The notes: a model not told the origin generated them from the letters alone. A stretch of DNA of 61,123 nt from Bacteroidales bacterium (GCA_031286285.1 JAITUN010000325.1:1-61123), one strand, 5' to 3'. Positions 44,249 to 56,902 are shown, counted from the first letter of the stretch. A program made the numbers and translations.

Positions 44249-46708
44249 TTACAACTCTACTATCGTAATCCCTGCGCCACCTCTTTCCACTGCATCATCA
44301 TAGTATTTTGCCACCTCTTTGCTCTTAGAGAGAAATTGTCTTATGACGTGGCGAAGGATTCCGTTTCCTTTGCCGTGCAAAATGGAAACCCTGTGAATGC
44401 TAAGCAAAACCGCTTCGTCAATATAAGATTCTAAGGTTTTGAGCGCTTCCTCCGCGCGCATTCCACGCACATCAATTTTTGAGGAGAATTTTGCCACTTT
44501 CTCGTTCAAAATGGCGCCAATGCACGTACCATCCAATTTTGCCGAACCACGCTTCACGCTTCGCGCATCATTTTTGCTAATCTTAGTAACCTTAGCTAAT
44601 TGTGTTTTAAAGGAAATAGAGTTGAATGAAACAGTAACATCATCGTCTTGAAGTTGCGTAACCTCCCCAACGGTCTGAATTTCATTGATAAATACGGCAT
44701 CGCCTACGCGAATTTTGGGATCTATGGTTTCAATATTCTGCGCTGCCAAGGGCGCCGGTTTTATAGGAACTATGGGCGTTATTTCCTCTATCTGTTCCAT
44801 TTGTTCAATTATTTTTTCAATTTTTTCTTTGTTATGATGAACCTCTTTACGAAGCGCTTTAGTTTTTTCTGCATCCGCTTTGGCTTCTTTAATCTCGCGA
44901 ATGACTTTTTCTATCGCCTGATTGGCGCCTTCGATAACAGAGAGCGCCTGATTTTTTGCTTTTTGTAAAATCTCTTTTCGTTGTTTCTCAAACTCAGAGA
45001 ATTTTGTGCTGTAGTTGGCAATCATCTCTGCCAATTTGTCGTCGGTTTGGGTAAGCCGCTTCAACATATTATCAATCTCAAGTTTTTCTATTTCAATTTC
45101 ATCCAGTTTCCGTTCATAATCAATTTGAGCAGTACCTGATTTAGAGATTGCATTGTCAATAATTTTTTCCTGCAGTCCAATCTGTCGGGCTATTTCGTAA
45201 GTGAAAGAGCTCCCCGGTTTCCCCTGTTTCAACTTAAATAGTGGCTTCATCTGCATAGTATCGAACAACATAGCGCCGTTTTCAGCTTCAGGATGAGCGT
45301 CGCAAAAAAGTTTCAAATTTCCATAATGGGTGGTAATAATTCCAAATGATTTTTTTGGATAAAGTTCTTCCAACATCGCCTCTGCCATCGCACCACCCAA
45401 GGTTGGCTCTGTCCCTGAACCAAATTCATCAATCAAAAATAGAGATGAGTTATCCAAATATTCCAACATTACTGATAAATGTTTTAAATGCGAACTGTAT
45501 GTACTCAAATCATTTTCAATAGATTGTTCGTCACCCAAGGCTATAAAGAAAGAGGTAAAGATTCCCATGCCGGAGGTGCTGTCTAAGGGTACTAACAACC
45601 CGCATTGCAGCATATATTGCAGTAGTCCTATTGTTTTCAAGCATACCGATTTTCCGCCTGCGTTAGGACCGGAAATAATTAAGATCCTTTTTTCTTTATT
45701 CAAATGAATATCTAGAGGCACCACTTTTTTATTTCCGGCATGCTCTTTTTGAAAGGTTAGAAACAGAATGGGGTGGACAGCGTTATTCCACTCCATTATT
45801 TGAGTATCAAACAGATGGGGTAATGTGGCATTTATTTCGATAGCAAACATAGCTTTTGCTCGAATAAAGTCTATGGTTCCAAGAAAATCAACTCCTATTA
45901 AAAGATTAGGAATAGAGATTCTAATCTGGTTAGCAATTTCTGTCAAAATGCGAATAATCTCTCTTCGTTCGGCGTTGAGCAGATCTTTCAGTTCGTTGTT
46001 AGCGTCAAAAACTTCTGTAGGCTCAATAAATACGGTTTGTCCGGTTGCTGATTCATCGTGGATAAATCCTTTTAAACGTCTCTTGAACTGCGCTTGCACG
46101 GGAATGCAGAGCCGTCCGTTTCTGATAGTCATCTCTGCATCCTCCTTAACAATTCCATCCTGTTTAGCTACTGACAACAGTTTATTGATTTTCCGATCTG
46201 CCTCTCCGGAGATCTTGATAATCTCTCGCTTGATGCGACGCAACTCTTCCGATGCACCATCTCTGAGTTGTCCTTTTGGGTCTATGATTTTGTTTATTGA
46301 TTCTAATAAATTCTTTTCTAATAGAATATCTTTACACAAATCCCACAAATGTGGATATTTTTCTTCTTCATTTTTAATTCTAAAAAAGACTACTGTTTCC
46401 ACAATTGCTTGCAAAAATCCGCGTATTTGTGCCAACTCATCAATCTCTAAGAAACTGCCTTCCAAACGAATGGCTTTAATCAGCGGACGCACATCGTTAA
46501 AATCCTGTGCTGAAAATGCCGAATCGAATTGTAATAATTGATGAAATTGAAAAGTGACTTCTAACGCCACTGTGAGTTCTTCAAAATTCGTGGAATATTG
46601 AATATTGTTCACATATTCTCTCCCCATATTACTCACACACAAATTTTTAATTTGTTCGCGAATAATGTCAAACCCAATTTTTACTTCAAAATTATTCGGA
46701 TAGATCAT
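44249..46708 (-). CDS. mutS2: MutS2 endonuclease/ATPase with Smr domain
   Basis: 819 aa. MutS-type core and clamp region, Walker A ISGPNAGGKSVCLKTIG (about 340-356), Walker B LFLIDEFGSGTEPTLGGAM, a long coiled coil (about 520-650), and a C-terminal Smr nuclease domain (KIDVRGMRAEEALKTLESYID, VSILHGKGNGILR). MutS2 acts in suppression of recombination and ribosome rescue rather than mismatch repair. The ATG lies 5 bases after its -7 box. It is divergent from ligA. Confidence 0.94.
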   Translation of the reverse strand: MIYPNNFEVKIGFDIIREQIKNLCVSNMGREYVNNIQYSTNFEELTVALEVTFQFHQLLQFDSAFSAQDFNDVRPLIKAIRLEGSFLEIDELAQIRGFLQAIVETVVFFRIKNEEEKYPHLWDLCKDILLEKNLLESINKIIDPKGQLRDGASEELRRIKREIIKISGEADRKINKLLSVAKQDGIVKEDAEMTIRNGRLCIPVQAQFKRRLKGFIHDESATGQTVFIEPTEVFDANNELKDLLNAERREIIRILTEIANQIRISIPNLLIGVDFLGTIDFIRAKAMFAIEINATLPHLFDTQIMEWNNAVHPILFLTFQKEHAGNKKVVPLDIHLNKEKRILIISGPNAGGKSVCLKTIGLLQYMLQCGLLVPLDSTSGMGIFTSFFIALGDEQSIENDLSTYSSHLKHLSVMLEYLDNSSLFLIDEFGSGTEPTLGGAMAEAMLEELYPKKSFGIITTHYGNLKLFCDAHPEAENGAMLFDTMQMKPLFKLKQGKPGSSFTYEIARQIGLQEKIIDNAISKSGTAQIDYERKLDEIEIEKLEIDNMLKRLTQTDDKLAEMIANYSTKFSEFEKQRKEILQKAKNQALSVIEGANQAIEKVIREIKEAKADAEKTKALRKEVHHNKEKIEKIIEQMEQIEEITPIVPIKPAPLAAQNIETIDPKIRVGDAVFINEIQTVGEVTQLQDDDVTVSFNSISFKTQLAKVTKISKNDARSVKRGSAKLDGTCIGAILNEKVAKFSSKIDVRGMRAEEALKTLESYIDEAVLLSIHRVSILHGKGNGILRHVIRQFLSKSKEVAKYYDDAVERGGAGITIVEL

Positions 46709-46713
46709 GAGGA

Positions 46714-46721
46714 CAAAAATA
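46714..46721 (-). promoter_or_regulatory. -7 box TATTTTTG for mutS2
   Basis: CAAAAATA on the plus strand. Only 5 bases separate it from the ATG at 46708, so the transcript is probably leaderless. Confidence 0.6.
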
Positions 46722-46797
46722 ATCTTTTCTATGGAGTTTCAATATATCTTTTAAACCTTTTCTAAATAATTTTATGTTTCTTTGCTTTAACTATTAA

Positions 46798-48858
<2,061 letters not shown>

Positions 48859-48925
48859 CAAAAACTAATTTTGTTCTGTCGCCGTTAAAAACTTTGATTA
48901 ATAAAACGAAAAAATATCTATAATA

Positions 48926-50488
48926 ATGAAACCCTTTATGAAATCCGGAAAATTAGGAATTGATTTTAAAAAAGTTAATGAAGCAAAAGCGATAGCAGCT
49001 TCTATTGCACAAGAAGTGCAGCAATTTGTAAACCGATATACTACGGTTACAGTAGAGCGCACACTATGTCGTTTATTTGGTATTGATGGCGTGGATGCCC
49101 ATGAAGTTCCGCTTCCCAACGTAGTTGTTGATCAGTTACACCAATCAGGATTATTGGGACAAGGTACCCTCTTCTTCTTAGGTAATGCTATATTGGAAAC
49201 CCGACTCACTACTCAGCAAATTGCTGAAAAAATAGCAGAAAACAAGTTGGATATTACTCAACTTCCTATTCATTCGGATGAAGAGATCCAAAATGCTGTG
49301 GCTCCTTATATTGAAGCTACACTACAAAAAATTTTACAAAATGTGGAAAAACGGCGTAGCTTTATAGAAAAATTGGGCGAAGGCACTCAACCTTATATTT
49401 ATGTAATTGTGGCTACAGGAAATATATATGAAGATGTCGTTCAGGCGCAAGCGGCTGCACGTCAAGGAGCAGACATTATTGCGGTGATCAGAACTACCGG
49501 ACAAAGCCTATTGGATTATGTACCCTACGGAGCTACAACAGAAGGTTTTGGAGGTACTTTCGCCACGCAGGAAAATTTCCGGATTATGCGTAAAGCATTA
49601 GATGATGTGGGAGAAGAAGTGGGACGCTACATCCGTTTGTGTAACTATTGTTCCGGATTGTGTATGCCCGAAATTGCAGCCATGGGAGCTTTAGAACGAT
49701 TGGACGTAATGCTCAACGATGCCTTGTATGGAATTCTGTTTAGAGATATTAATCCGCAAAGAACCTTAGTTGACCAATATTTTTCAAGAATCATAAACGG
49801 ATTTGCAGGAGTAATTATAAATACCGGAGAAGACAACTATTTAACTACCGCTGATGCCATTGAAGAAGCACATACAGTATTGGCTTCAGATTTGATTAAT
49901 GAACAGCTGGCTTTATTGGCGGGAATCCCAGAAGAACAAATGGGATTAGGACACGCTTTTGAAATGGACCCCGAATTGAAAAACGGATTTCTTTATGAAC
50001 TCGCACAAGCTCAAATGACTCGCGAAATATTCCCAAAAGCACCACTGAAATATATGCCCCCTACTAAATTTATGACCGGAAATATTTTTAAAGGACACCT
50101 TCAAGATGCACTGTTTAATATGATTGGAATTTGGACAAAACAAGGAATCCAATTGCTGGGGATGCCTACCGAGGCAATTCATACACCATTTATGTCGGAT
50201 AGATTTTTAGCGATTGAAAATGCAAAATATATATTCAATAATATGGCTAACATTGGTGATGAAATAGAATTTGTAGAGGATGGTGTAATTCGAAAACGCG
50301 CGCAATTTATATTGGATGAAGCGATAAAACTATTGAAAGTGATTGAAAAAGAAGGGCTTTTCACAACATTGGAGAAAGGTAATTTTGGCAATGTAAAACG
50401 TCCAAAAACGGGAGGAAAAGGACTTCAAGGTGTTGCTGAAAAAGCAACACACTACTTCAACCCATTTATTGAAAAGATGAAATCGTAA
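48926..50488 (+). CDS. kamD: Lysine 5,6-aminomutase alpha subunit
   Basis: 520 aa, the family length. It is strongly conserved throughout: TTVTVERTLCRLFGIDGVD, PLPNVVVDQL, LYVIVATGNIYEDV-like (YIYVIVATGNIYEDVVQA), IAVIRTTGQSLLDYVPYGATTEG, RLCNYCSGLCMPEIAAMGA, GFAGVIINTGEDNYLTTADA, KYMPPTKFMTGNIFKGH. It is the PLP/adenosylcobalamin-dependent mutase of lysine fermentation. The beta subunit (kamE, carrying the B12 domain) normally follows directly, but here a rhomboid gene follows convergently after 1 base. Either kamE lies elsewhere or this copy is not a complete system. Confidence 0.93.
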   Translation: MKPFMKSGKLGIDFKKVNEAKAIAASIAQEVQQFVNRYTTVTVERTLCRLFGIDGVDAHEVPLPNVVVDQLHQSGLLGQGTLFFLGNAILETRLTTQQIAEKIAENKLDITQLPIHSDEEIQNAVAPYIEATLQKILQNVEKRRSFIEKLGEGTQPYIYVIVATGNIYEDVVQAQAAARQGADIIAVIRTTGQSLLDYVPYGATTEGFGGTFATQENFRIMRKALDDVGEEVGRYIRLCNYCSGLCMPEIAAMGALERLDVMLNDALYGILFRDINPQRTLVDQYFSRIINGFAGVIINTGEDNYLTTADAIEEAHTVLASDLINEQLALLAGIPEEQMGLGHAFEMDPELKNGFLYELAQAQMTREIFPKAPLKYMPPTKFMTGNIFKGHLQDALFNMIGIWTKQGIQLLGMPTEAIHTPFMSDRFLAIENAKYIFNNMANIGDEIEFVEDGVIRKRAQFILDEAIKLLKVIEKEGLFTTLEKGNFGNVKRPKTGGKGLQGVAEKATHYFNPFIEKMKS

Positions 50489-50489
50489 G

Positions 50490-51161
50490 TTAGTTCCTAT
50501 CATCATCTTCCTCTTCATCTTCAAAATAAACTTTTTTTGCCGGTCCTTCATTTTTATAAAAAAAAGCTAAAACAACTCCTGTGATAGAGCCCGCCAAATG
50601 TCCTTCCCAGGAAATGTTTTTTTCGGGAAACAATTGCGGAAAAAATCCCCACACAATACTCCCATATAAAAAAATGATAATGAGAGAAAAAGCCATTAAT
50701 TTGGGTTCCTGCTTTAAGATAGATATCGTTATTAAAAAAAATGCCAACGCATAAACAATACCACTAGCGCCAATATGAACTCCATTAGTGCCAATAATCC
50801 AAGTGAAAATTCCTGCCAGTAAGTAGGTCATCATTAAGAGTAATACCGACTTTTTGTGGAAAAAATAGAAAATGGAAAACAACAAAACTAACAAAGGAAT
50901 AGAATTGGAACACAGATGCGGCAAATCACCATGCAAAAAAGGCATGGTGAAAATTCCTGACAACCCTGCAATATCTCTTGGCAATAACCCGTAATCATTC
51001 CAATGAAACCTAAAAATATCGTTAATGAGAAAAACAACCCATAAAACGGAAACTATTATTACAGATTTTAAGATGGCGTGAAGAAAAAGTTCTCGCTCAA
51101 ACTCTTTGGTAGTCTCTTGTGGTTTAATAGGAATGGGTTCTTTTTCGGGGGTGGTTTCCAT
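50490..51161 (-). CDS. Rhomboid family intramembrane serine protease
   Basis: 223 aa from the ATG at 51161; a longer frame would need a TTG start lying inside the promoter. A cytoplasmic Pro/Glu-rich N-terminus (about 30 aa) precedes six membrane helices. Motifs: HGDLPHLCSNSIPLL (oxyanion region His/Asn), GASGIVYAL (catalytic Ser), EGHLAGSITGVVLAFFY (catalytic His). The C-terminus is acidic (EDEEEDDD). It cleaves membrane proteins within the bilayer; the substrate is unknown. Confidence 0.9.
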   Translation of the reverse strand: METTPEKEPIPIKPQETTKEFERELFLHAILKSVIIVSVLWVVFLINDIFRFHWNDYGLLPRDIAGLSGIFTMPFLHGDLPHLCSNSIPLLVLLFSIFYFFHKKSVLLLMMTYLLAGIFTWIIGTNGVHIGASGIVYALAFFLITISILKQEPKLMAFSLIIIFLYGSIVWGFFPQLFPEKNISWEGHLAGSITGVVLAFFYKNEGPAKKVYFEDEEEDDDRN

Positions 51162-51176
51162 TAAAAAAAATTTGTG

Positions 51177-51184
51177 CAAAAATA
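51177..51184 (-). promoter_or_regulatory. -7 box TATTTTTG for the rhomboid gene
   Basis: CAAAAATA on the plus strand, 15 bases before ATG 51161. It is divergent from the gap promoter 27 bases away. Confidence 0.6.
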
Positions 51185-51210
51185 GAATAATATCAAGTAA
51201 TAAAAAATAA

Positions 51211-51218
51211 TATCTTTG
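51211..51218 (+). promoter_or_regulatory. -7 box TATCTTTG for gap
   Basis: An exact TAnnTTTG match, 43 bases before the gap ATG. Confidence 0.65.
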
Positions 51219-51243
51219 CCCAAATTTTTATAAATATTATTAA

Positions 51244-52266
<1,023 letters not shown>

Positions 52267-52341
52267 CGGTTAATTATTTCAATAACCCGTTTTGTACAAT
52301 TGATGTAATTGATAAATTCATGAAACATTGTTTATGTAAGT

Positions 52342-53100
52342 ATGACAAACAAAATTTCAGCTGTCATTATTACTTTTAACGAAGAGCGCAATATTGCCAC
52401 GTGTATCCAATCATTACAAGAGGTGGCAGATGAAATCATTGTAGTTGACAGTGGTTCTACAGATAAAACGGAAGAGATTTGCAAACATCTTGGAGCAAAA
52501 TTTATTGTGCGTCAGTGGGATAATTTTAGTTCTCAGAAGAATTATGCCAATAGTTTAGCCTCTTTCGATTATATCTTGTCAATTGATGCTGATGAATTAT
52601 TATCTACTAAATTGAGAAATTCAATTTTGATAGAAAAACAACATCTTAATTATGAGGCATATCATTTCAATCGGTTGACATATTTTTTAGGCAAACCCAT
52701 TAAACATTGTGGTTGGTATCCTGACAAAAAAGTTCGATTATTCAATAAGAACACCTCCTATTGGAAAGGTGATGTTCATGAAACTTTGGTTCTTTCTCAG
52801 ACACCTGTATTTTTATCCGGTGATTTACTGCATTACACTACTGATAATTTGTTTTCACAAATTGAGAAAGTTAATAAATATTCTGAAACTTATGCCCTTG
52901 AAGCAGTTGCAAAAGGAAAGAAGGTCTTTTTATTGAAATTAATTTTTAAACCACTATTCAAATTCTGTAGCGTTTATTTTTTGAAACTTGGTTTTATTGA
53001 TGGTTGGAATGGTTTTTTGATTAGTTGCCTGACCTCATTTGATACATTTCTGCGTTTGTGTAAAATGAGAATTTTGACTAAAAAAAAACAGACTATTTAA
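52342..53100 (+). CDS. Family 2 glycosyltransferase, KdtX/WaaE-like (LPS core)
   Basis: 252 aa. KISAVIITFNEERNIATCI, EIIVVDSGSTDKTEEI, FSSQKNYANSLASFDYILSIDADE (DAD), WYPDKKVRLFNK, HETL. This pattern is that of WaaE/KdtX-type beta-glucosyltransferases of LPS inner core and related enzymes. It acts at the cytoplasmic membrane face. Its last 8 bases overlap the end of the convergent ligase-GT2 fusion. Confidence 0.88.
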   Translation: MTNKISAVIITFNEERNIATCIQSLQEVADEIIVVDSGSTDKTEEICKHLGAKFIVRQWDNFSSQKNYANSLASFDYILSIDADELLSTKLRNSILIEKQHLNYEAYHFNRLTYFLGKPIKHCGWYPDKKVRLFNKNTSYWKGDVHETLVLSQTPVFLSGDLLHYTTDNLFSQIEKVNKYSETYALEAVAKGKKVFLLKLIFKPLFKFCSVYFLKLGFIDGWNGFLISCLTSFDTFLRLCKMRILTKKKQTI

Positions 53101-55585
53101 AAAGACAAAGAAAACGCTCAAAGTAAAATGCAATACTTTTGGGCGTTTTTAATGTTTGTGGATTTTTTTTACCCATTTGCAAATAATATCGGTAAAATAT
53201 TCTTGCTGTAATCCCCCATCTCTTTAAAAACAGTTTTCGTCCATCGCGAATACTTTTTTTATTAATTTTTGTGGTTGAAATTTCCAAGAAATGATAAACA
53301 CGGCTCTCTGCAACGCCAATAAACCGCCTCACACCTGCCTGCCACAGTTTCATGGAGAAATCGGGGTCGGAATAGAACCCCGGAAAAAACTCTAGACTAT
53401 ACCCACCGACTTTTTCCCATAAACTTCGATGAAGCAAGTTGGGAGGCCACGAAGCGCCACTCCAGTCATCAAATGGAAGATCCTTATATTGTTGAAGTAA
53501 TTCGGATTCTTTAAAATTTTCCACAGATCTGCCAAAATCATAAGGTGCAATCGCTGTTTTTTTATTCACATCGCGTGGTTCAATAGAGGTGGCGGATAAA
53601 AAAAAGTTGTTATTTGGCTGTTTTTCAATAGCTTTCCATAAATAATAATCCCAATCGGGGCACACATACATATCATCATTCAAATAAACGATGTAATCTG
53701 TGCAAGCTAATGAAGCTGCTTTGTTCATGGCAAGAGAAACCCCCACATTAATTAACGAATAAGTATGACATAATCTATTTTGCTCCGCCCATTCACGACT
53801 GCCATCTGTTCCTTCATTGATGTGCAAAATAATTTGATGGGTAAAATGGCTGTTTGTTAAAATGCTGTTTACGCATAATTGCAACATTGCTAAATTGTTC
53901 CACGTAGGAATAATGATACTGAATTTACAAGAGGATTCTGTTGGATAGGTTTGTGAAATTATTTCTACTCTATTTTTTTCTTCCTCCTTAATATCCCGCC
54001 GACAAGGGAAAGGTACGGGCACGGTCCACATCAAAAAACAAATAAAAAAACAAAAAAAGTTTATACCAACAAAAGTCTCCCAATTAGCATCTCCTATATT
54101 TGCTACCATCATGCTTAAAAAAAATATCGTAATCAAAAATGGATTGTTTTTTCTTCCTTTAAAAAACACCCAAAATAAAACTCCTAGAATATATAATGCG
54201 CCGAATACTCCAAAGCGAATCAAATAATTAAGATATTGGTTATGTGAAGATTTAATATTTGATGGCTCTAATTTTGAATCTGTCTCTACAATTATCTCAT
54301 TATAAACTTTAGTATTATTTCCAAGCCCAATGCCGACCCAAACATTTTTGTTGATAATTTTAAAAGCTAAAAATGCTAACTCAATTCGTTGCGCTAAAGT
54401 TTTCCCATTAGGATTATGATCAATTTTATATCTATCCATCTCCCATATAGTTTCATAAATACGAGGATAAATTCCTAACTTATTTTCTGCATAAATATAA
54501 TTAGGAATCTCCTTTTCAATATTTTCAATATCGGTTTCAGAAAGTTTAGCAAAACCCTCAGCATCTTTTGTCAAGCCCTTACTAGTCATATATCTTATTA
54601 TCACACTGCTAAGTGGATATCCTTGAGATGTTCTACTTTTGTATAATTTACTACTATGAGCATTCCACAAAGGAATTAATTCTTTTTCACAAAGAAACAA
54701 TCCTATATAATTTCCATTTTCTTTGGTTTTATCTTTAAAATTATGATAATATTTATTCCCATTTGCAGTGTATCGCTCAATTTCGTCATAGCTATATTCA
54801 GTAACATTATAAAATTTCTTAACACAATGATATATATAATAGATGGGGAAAATTGATATAAAAAGAAATATTCCTAAAAAAACAAACTTTCGTATTCTAT
54901 TTTTTGTTTTGCTTAACAACATAAGCAAAGCAGTAAAAGTCATAACGCCAAAATAAAGATACCCGTTGAATGATTTAAGTGAAAATAAAGTAATGAATAA
55001 GAATATAATAAGGAATAACAAAAAAAATCTTTGAAATTTTGAGAATTTTCCATAGAAAATAAAATAGAAAACGATCCAAATTACAAAAGCAATTTGATAT
55101 GAAAAAGGAATGTGATCGACCCATGTGACCTTCCTAAAATCAAAAAAAAGAATCGTATCAATAAAAAACAATTTTATTAAAGCTACCCCTGCAGCAATAG
55201 AAACAACTAAAATATAAACCCAAAATAAACGATAAGTATTCTTGCTTGAAATGGGTGGTGAAGAACCTAATACAAAAGCAAAAATGAACCAGTAGAAACT
55301 TTTATTTAGTTCTTGCATCCCCATTGAAAAATTATGTGTAAAACAAAGTCCTATCAAATATAAAAAAGGAATGCTCATTAATAACAGGGCGCTTTTGTTG
55401 TTTATCAATCTTTTCCATTTTGTTCTATAATCTCCTGTAAGAATCCATCCAACAAGTAATGCAACAGCGGTAATACTTATTAAAGCAACAGAAGTAGGCA
55501 AAGCAACTAAAAATGCGCCCAATAAAAAAAGATTTAGATTTTCTTTCCAGTTAGCTATTAATGAATTACAATAATTTTTAACCAT
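53093..55585 (-). CDS. O-antigen ligase/polymerase (WaaL-like) fused to family 2 glycosyltransferase
   Basis: 830 aa in one uninterrupted frame. Residues about 15-520 are a polytopic Wzy_C/WaaL-type domain: many helices, a long periplasmic loop (about 250-410), and the family motif SHNQYLNYLIRFGVFG at about 446-461. Residues about 550-810 are a GT2 domain (FSIIIPTWNNLAMLQLCV, NEGTDGSREWAEQN, NVGVSLAMNKAASLACTDYIVYLNDD with the DD near 635, FPGFYSDPDFSMKLW). It couples a glycan-ligating or polymerising membrane enzyme to a cytoplasmic transferase. It starts 33 bases after the tolC-like gene, so the two may be co-transcribed. Confidence 0.87.
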   Translation of the reverse strand: MVKNYCNSLIANWKENLNLFLLGAFLVALPTSVALISITAVALLVGWILTGDYRTKWKRLINNKSALLLMSIPFLYLIGLCFTHNFSMGMQELNKSFYWFIFAFVLGSSPPISSKNTYRLFWVYILVVSIAAGVALIKLFFIDTILFFDFRKVTWVDHIPFSYQIAFVIWIVFYFIFYGKFSKFQRFFLLFLIIFLFITLFSLKSFNGYLYFGVMTFTALLMLLSKTKNRIRKFVFLGIFLFISIFPIYYIYHCVKKFYNVTEYSYDEIERYTANGNKYYHNFKDKTKENGNYIGLFLCEKELIPLWNAHSSKLYKSRTSQGYPLSSVIIRYMTSKGLTKDAEGFAKLSETDIENIEKEIPNYIYAENKLGIYPRIYETIWEMDRYKIDHNPNGKTLAQRIELAFLAFKIINKNVWVGIGLGNNTKVYNEIIVETDSKLEPSNIKSSHNQYLNYLIRFGVFGALYILGVLFWVFFKGRKNNPFLITIFFLSMMVANIGDANWETFVGINFFCFFICFLMWTVPVPFPCRRDIKEEEKNRVEIISQTYPTESSCKFSIIIPTWNNLAMLQLCVNSILTNSHFTHQIILHINEGTDGSREWAEQNRLCHTYSLINVGVSLAMNKAASLACTDYIVYLNDDMYVCPDWDYYLWKAIEKQPNNNFFLSATSIEPRDVNKKTAIAPYDFGRSVENFKESELLQQYKDLPFDDWSGASWPPNLLHRSLWEKVGGYSLEFFPGFYSDPDFSMKLWQAGVRRFIGVAESRVYHFLEISTTKINKKSIRDGRKLFLKRWGITARIFYRYYLQMGKKNPQTLKTPKSIAFYFERFLCLFK
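53111..53150 (+). terminator. Terminator hairpin inside the end of the opposite gene
   Basis: AAAACGC-TCAAAGTA (53111-53125) pairs with TACTTTTGGGCGTTTT (53134-53149), then T. It ends the KdtX-like gene on the plus strand but lies within the last 20 codons of the convergent minus-strand gene. Confidence 0.65.
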
Positions 55586-55618
55586 CAGTAGGATTTATAT
55601 CAATAGCGTAAAATAGTG

Positions 55619-56902
55619 TTAATTATTGTACAGATTTTTTAAATCGTACAGGGCTTTTAGGTATTGCGTTTCATGCACAATTTTTTGCGCTTTTGCAGCG
55701 TGCTCCATATTAAGGTCGCGCATAAGATCTGTCATGCTCATCGTGCCATTTTCAGTTTTTGTTTCCGATGCTTTGTAAATAGATTCACGCATACGAATAA
55801 TCTCGTCATCGGAACTTAAAATCTTTCTATACTGCTCTGCAATTGCATTTTGTTGTTTAGCTTGAATGGTTTGGTTTAACAAAAACAGTTTTCTGCTGAT
55901 CTCTATGCTACTGATATTATTTTCAATTATCTTTTTTTCATTTTTTATAGTGTAAAGATTTCCGAAACCCCAGTTGAGTTGTACGCCTCCTATAGCATAA
56001 AATTTCCCATTAGTATCAAACATATTTAAACCGGGTCGTGCAAACCCACCTTGCACAAAAAGTCCAATTTTCGGCATATTTTTCGATAAAATCTGCATAT
56101 TTTGAATTTTTTGAGCAGAGATTGAGGCATCAAAAAGTTTCAACTCAAAACGGTTATTAGTTTCTTGAGTTGTAACAACTTCGGGTTTTTGCAGCACAAT
56201 ATCGGGCGCTAAATTCTCTCCCATAAAAGCGCTTAGCATTGCCACAAAAGCCTCTCGCATGGTTGTAAGTTGTATAATACCCTGTTCGGCTGTGATCTGT
56301 TCCACTTTCACTGCATCTATATCCGATTCATTGGCAAACCCCAATTCTGCAAAACTGGTAACCTTATCCAAATTGCGCTGCAACTCTTTTAAATTTACTT
56401 TAAGCTGTTCTAATTGGCTGTCGTACAAGATAATGCCAAAAAAAAGGTCATTTACCCGTCCTCTGACAGCGTAAATATCCACTTCGTATTGTTTTCGTTG
56501 AACTTCGGTAGCCGCCTGAATTGTTTTCTTTGTTGAGCGTATTTGTCCGCCATCCCAAATAATCTGATTTAGTTGCAGATATGTTTGGTACTGGTCTTTA
56601 GGAACATCAATTTTCAAGTTGAGAGGAGGACCAACTTCAAATTTTGGCACATCGGTTTGCAAAGTGGCTTTCCCATACAGTTGCAACTGTGGAATCCATG
56701 CACGGGATATGTTTTGCAGATTGTATTTCTCGCTCAACTCAATCAACTCTAATTGTTGAATAAGCGGGTAGTTTTTTTCGGTTTTTTCGTAACATTCCGA
56801 TAGGGTTAAAGGTTGGGCGGAGAGCAAGAGGGGGAGAAAGGAGAAAGCGGAAAGCACGAAAACGCGAAAGCGCGAAAAAGGATTTGTTTTTAATGGGTAC
56901 AT
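55619..56902 (-). CDS. TolC family outer-membrane efflux protein
   Basis: 427 aa from the ATG at 56902; the longer frame needs a TTG start. A signal peptide precedes LTLSECYEKTEKNYPLIQQ, the typical OEP start, then two OEP repeats with long helices (ELIELSEKYNLQNISRAWIPQLQLYGKATLQTD region; ELKLFDASISAQKIQNMQILSKNMP). It forms the outer-membrane channel for efflux or type I secretion. No HlyD/AcrB-type partners are adjacent. The signal-peptide codons FSRFRVFVLSAFSFLPLL are built from a purine-rich 7-bp repeat. The upstream region carries two identical 15-bp direct repeats flanking the -7 box. Confidence 0.88.
   Translation of the reverse strand: MYPLKTNPFSRFRVFVLSAFSFLPLLLSAQPLTLSECYEKTEKNYPLIQQLELIELSEKYNLQNISRAWIPQLQLYGKATLQTDVPKFEVGPPLNLKIDVPKDQYQTYLQLNQIIWDGGQIRSTKKTIQAATEVQRKQYEVDIYAVRGRVNDLFFGIILYDSQLEQLKVNLKELQRNLDKVTSFAELGFANESDIDAVKVEQITAEQGIIQLTTMREAFVAMLSAFMGENLAPDIVLQKPEVVTTQETNNRFELKLFDASISAQKIQNMQILSKNMPKIGLFVQGGFARPGLNMFDTNGKFYAIGGVQLNWGFGNLYTIKNEKKIIENNISSIEISRKLFLLNQTIQAKQQNAIAEQYRKILSSDDEIIRMRESIYKASETKTENGTMSMTDLMRDLNMEHAAKAQKIVHETQYLKALYDLKNLYNN
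56833..56860. repeat. Tandem 7-bp purine-rich units in the signal-peptide codons of the tolC-like gene
   Basis: GGAGAAA, GGAGAAA, GCGGAAA, GCACGAA, followed by AACGCGAAAGCGCGAAAA. It shares the GGAGAAA word with lpxK (10478-10484). Confidence 0.65.

Noticed and set aside
45825..46541. Long (238-aa) plus-strand open frame
   Set aside because: It lies wholly within mutS2 on the other strand, has low-complexity Ser/Ile-rich content and no motif.
44249..46708. MutS-like partner of KamD
   Set aside because: Lysine fermentation clusters can carry a MutS-like ATPase, but this protein is a full MutS2 with coiled coil and Smr domain, divergent from ligA.
55619..56902. Complete tripartite efflux or type I secretion operon
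   Set aside because: No HlyD-type adaptor or inner-membrane transporter lies within reach; only the TolC-like gene is seen.
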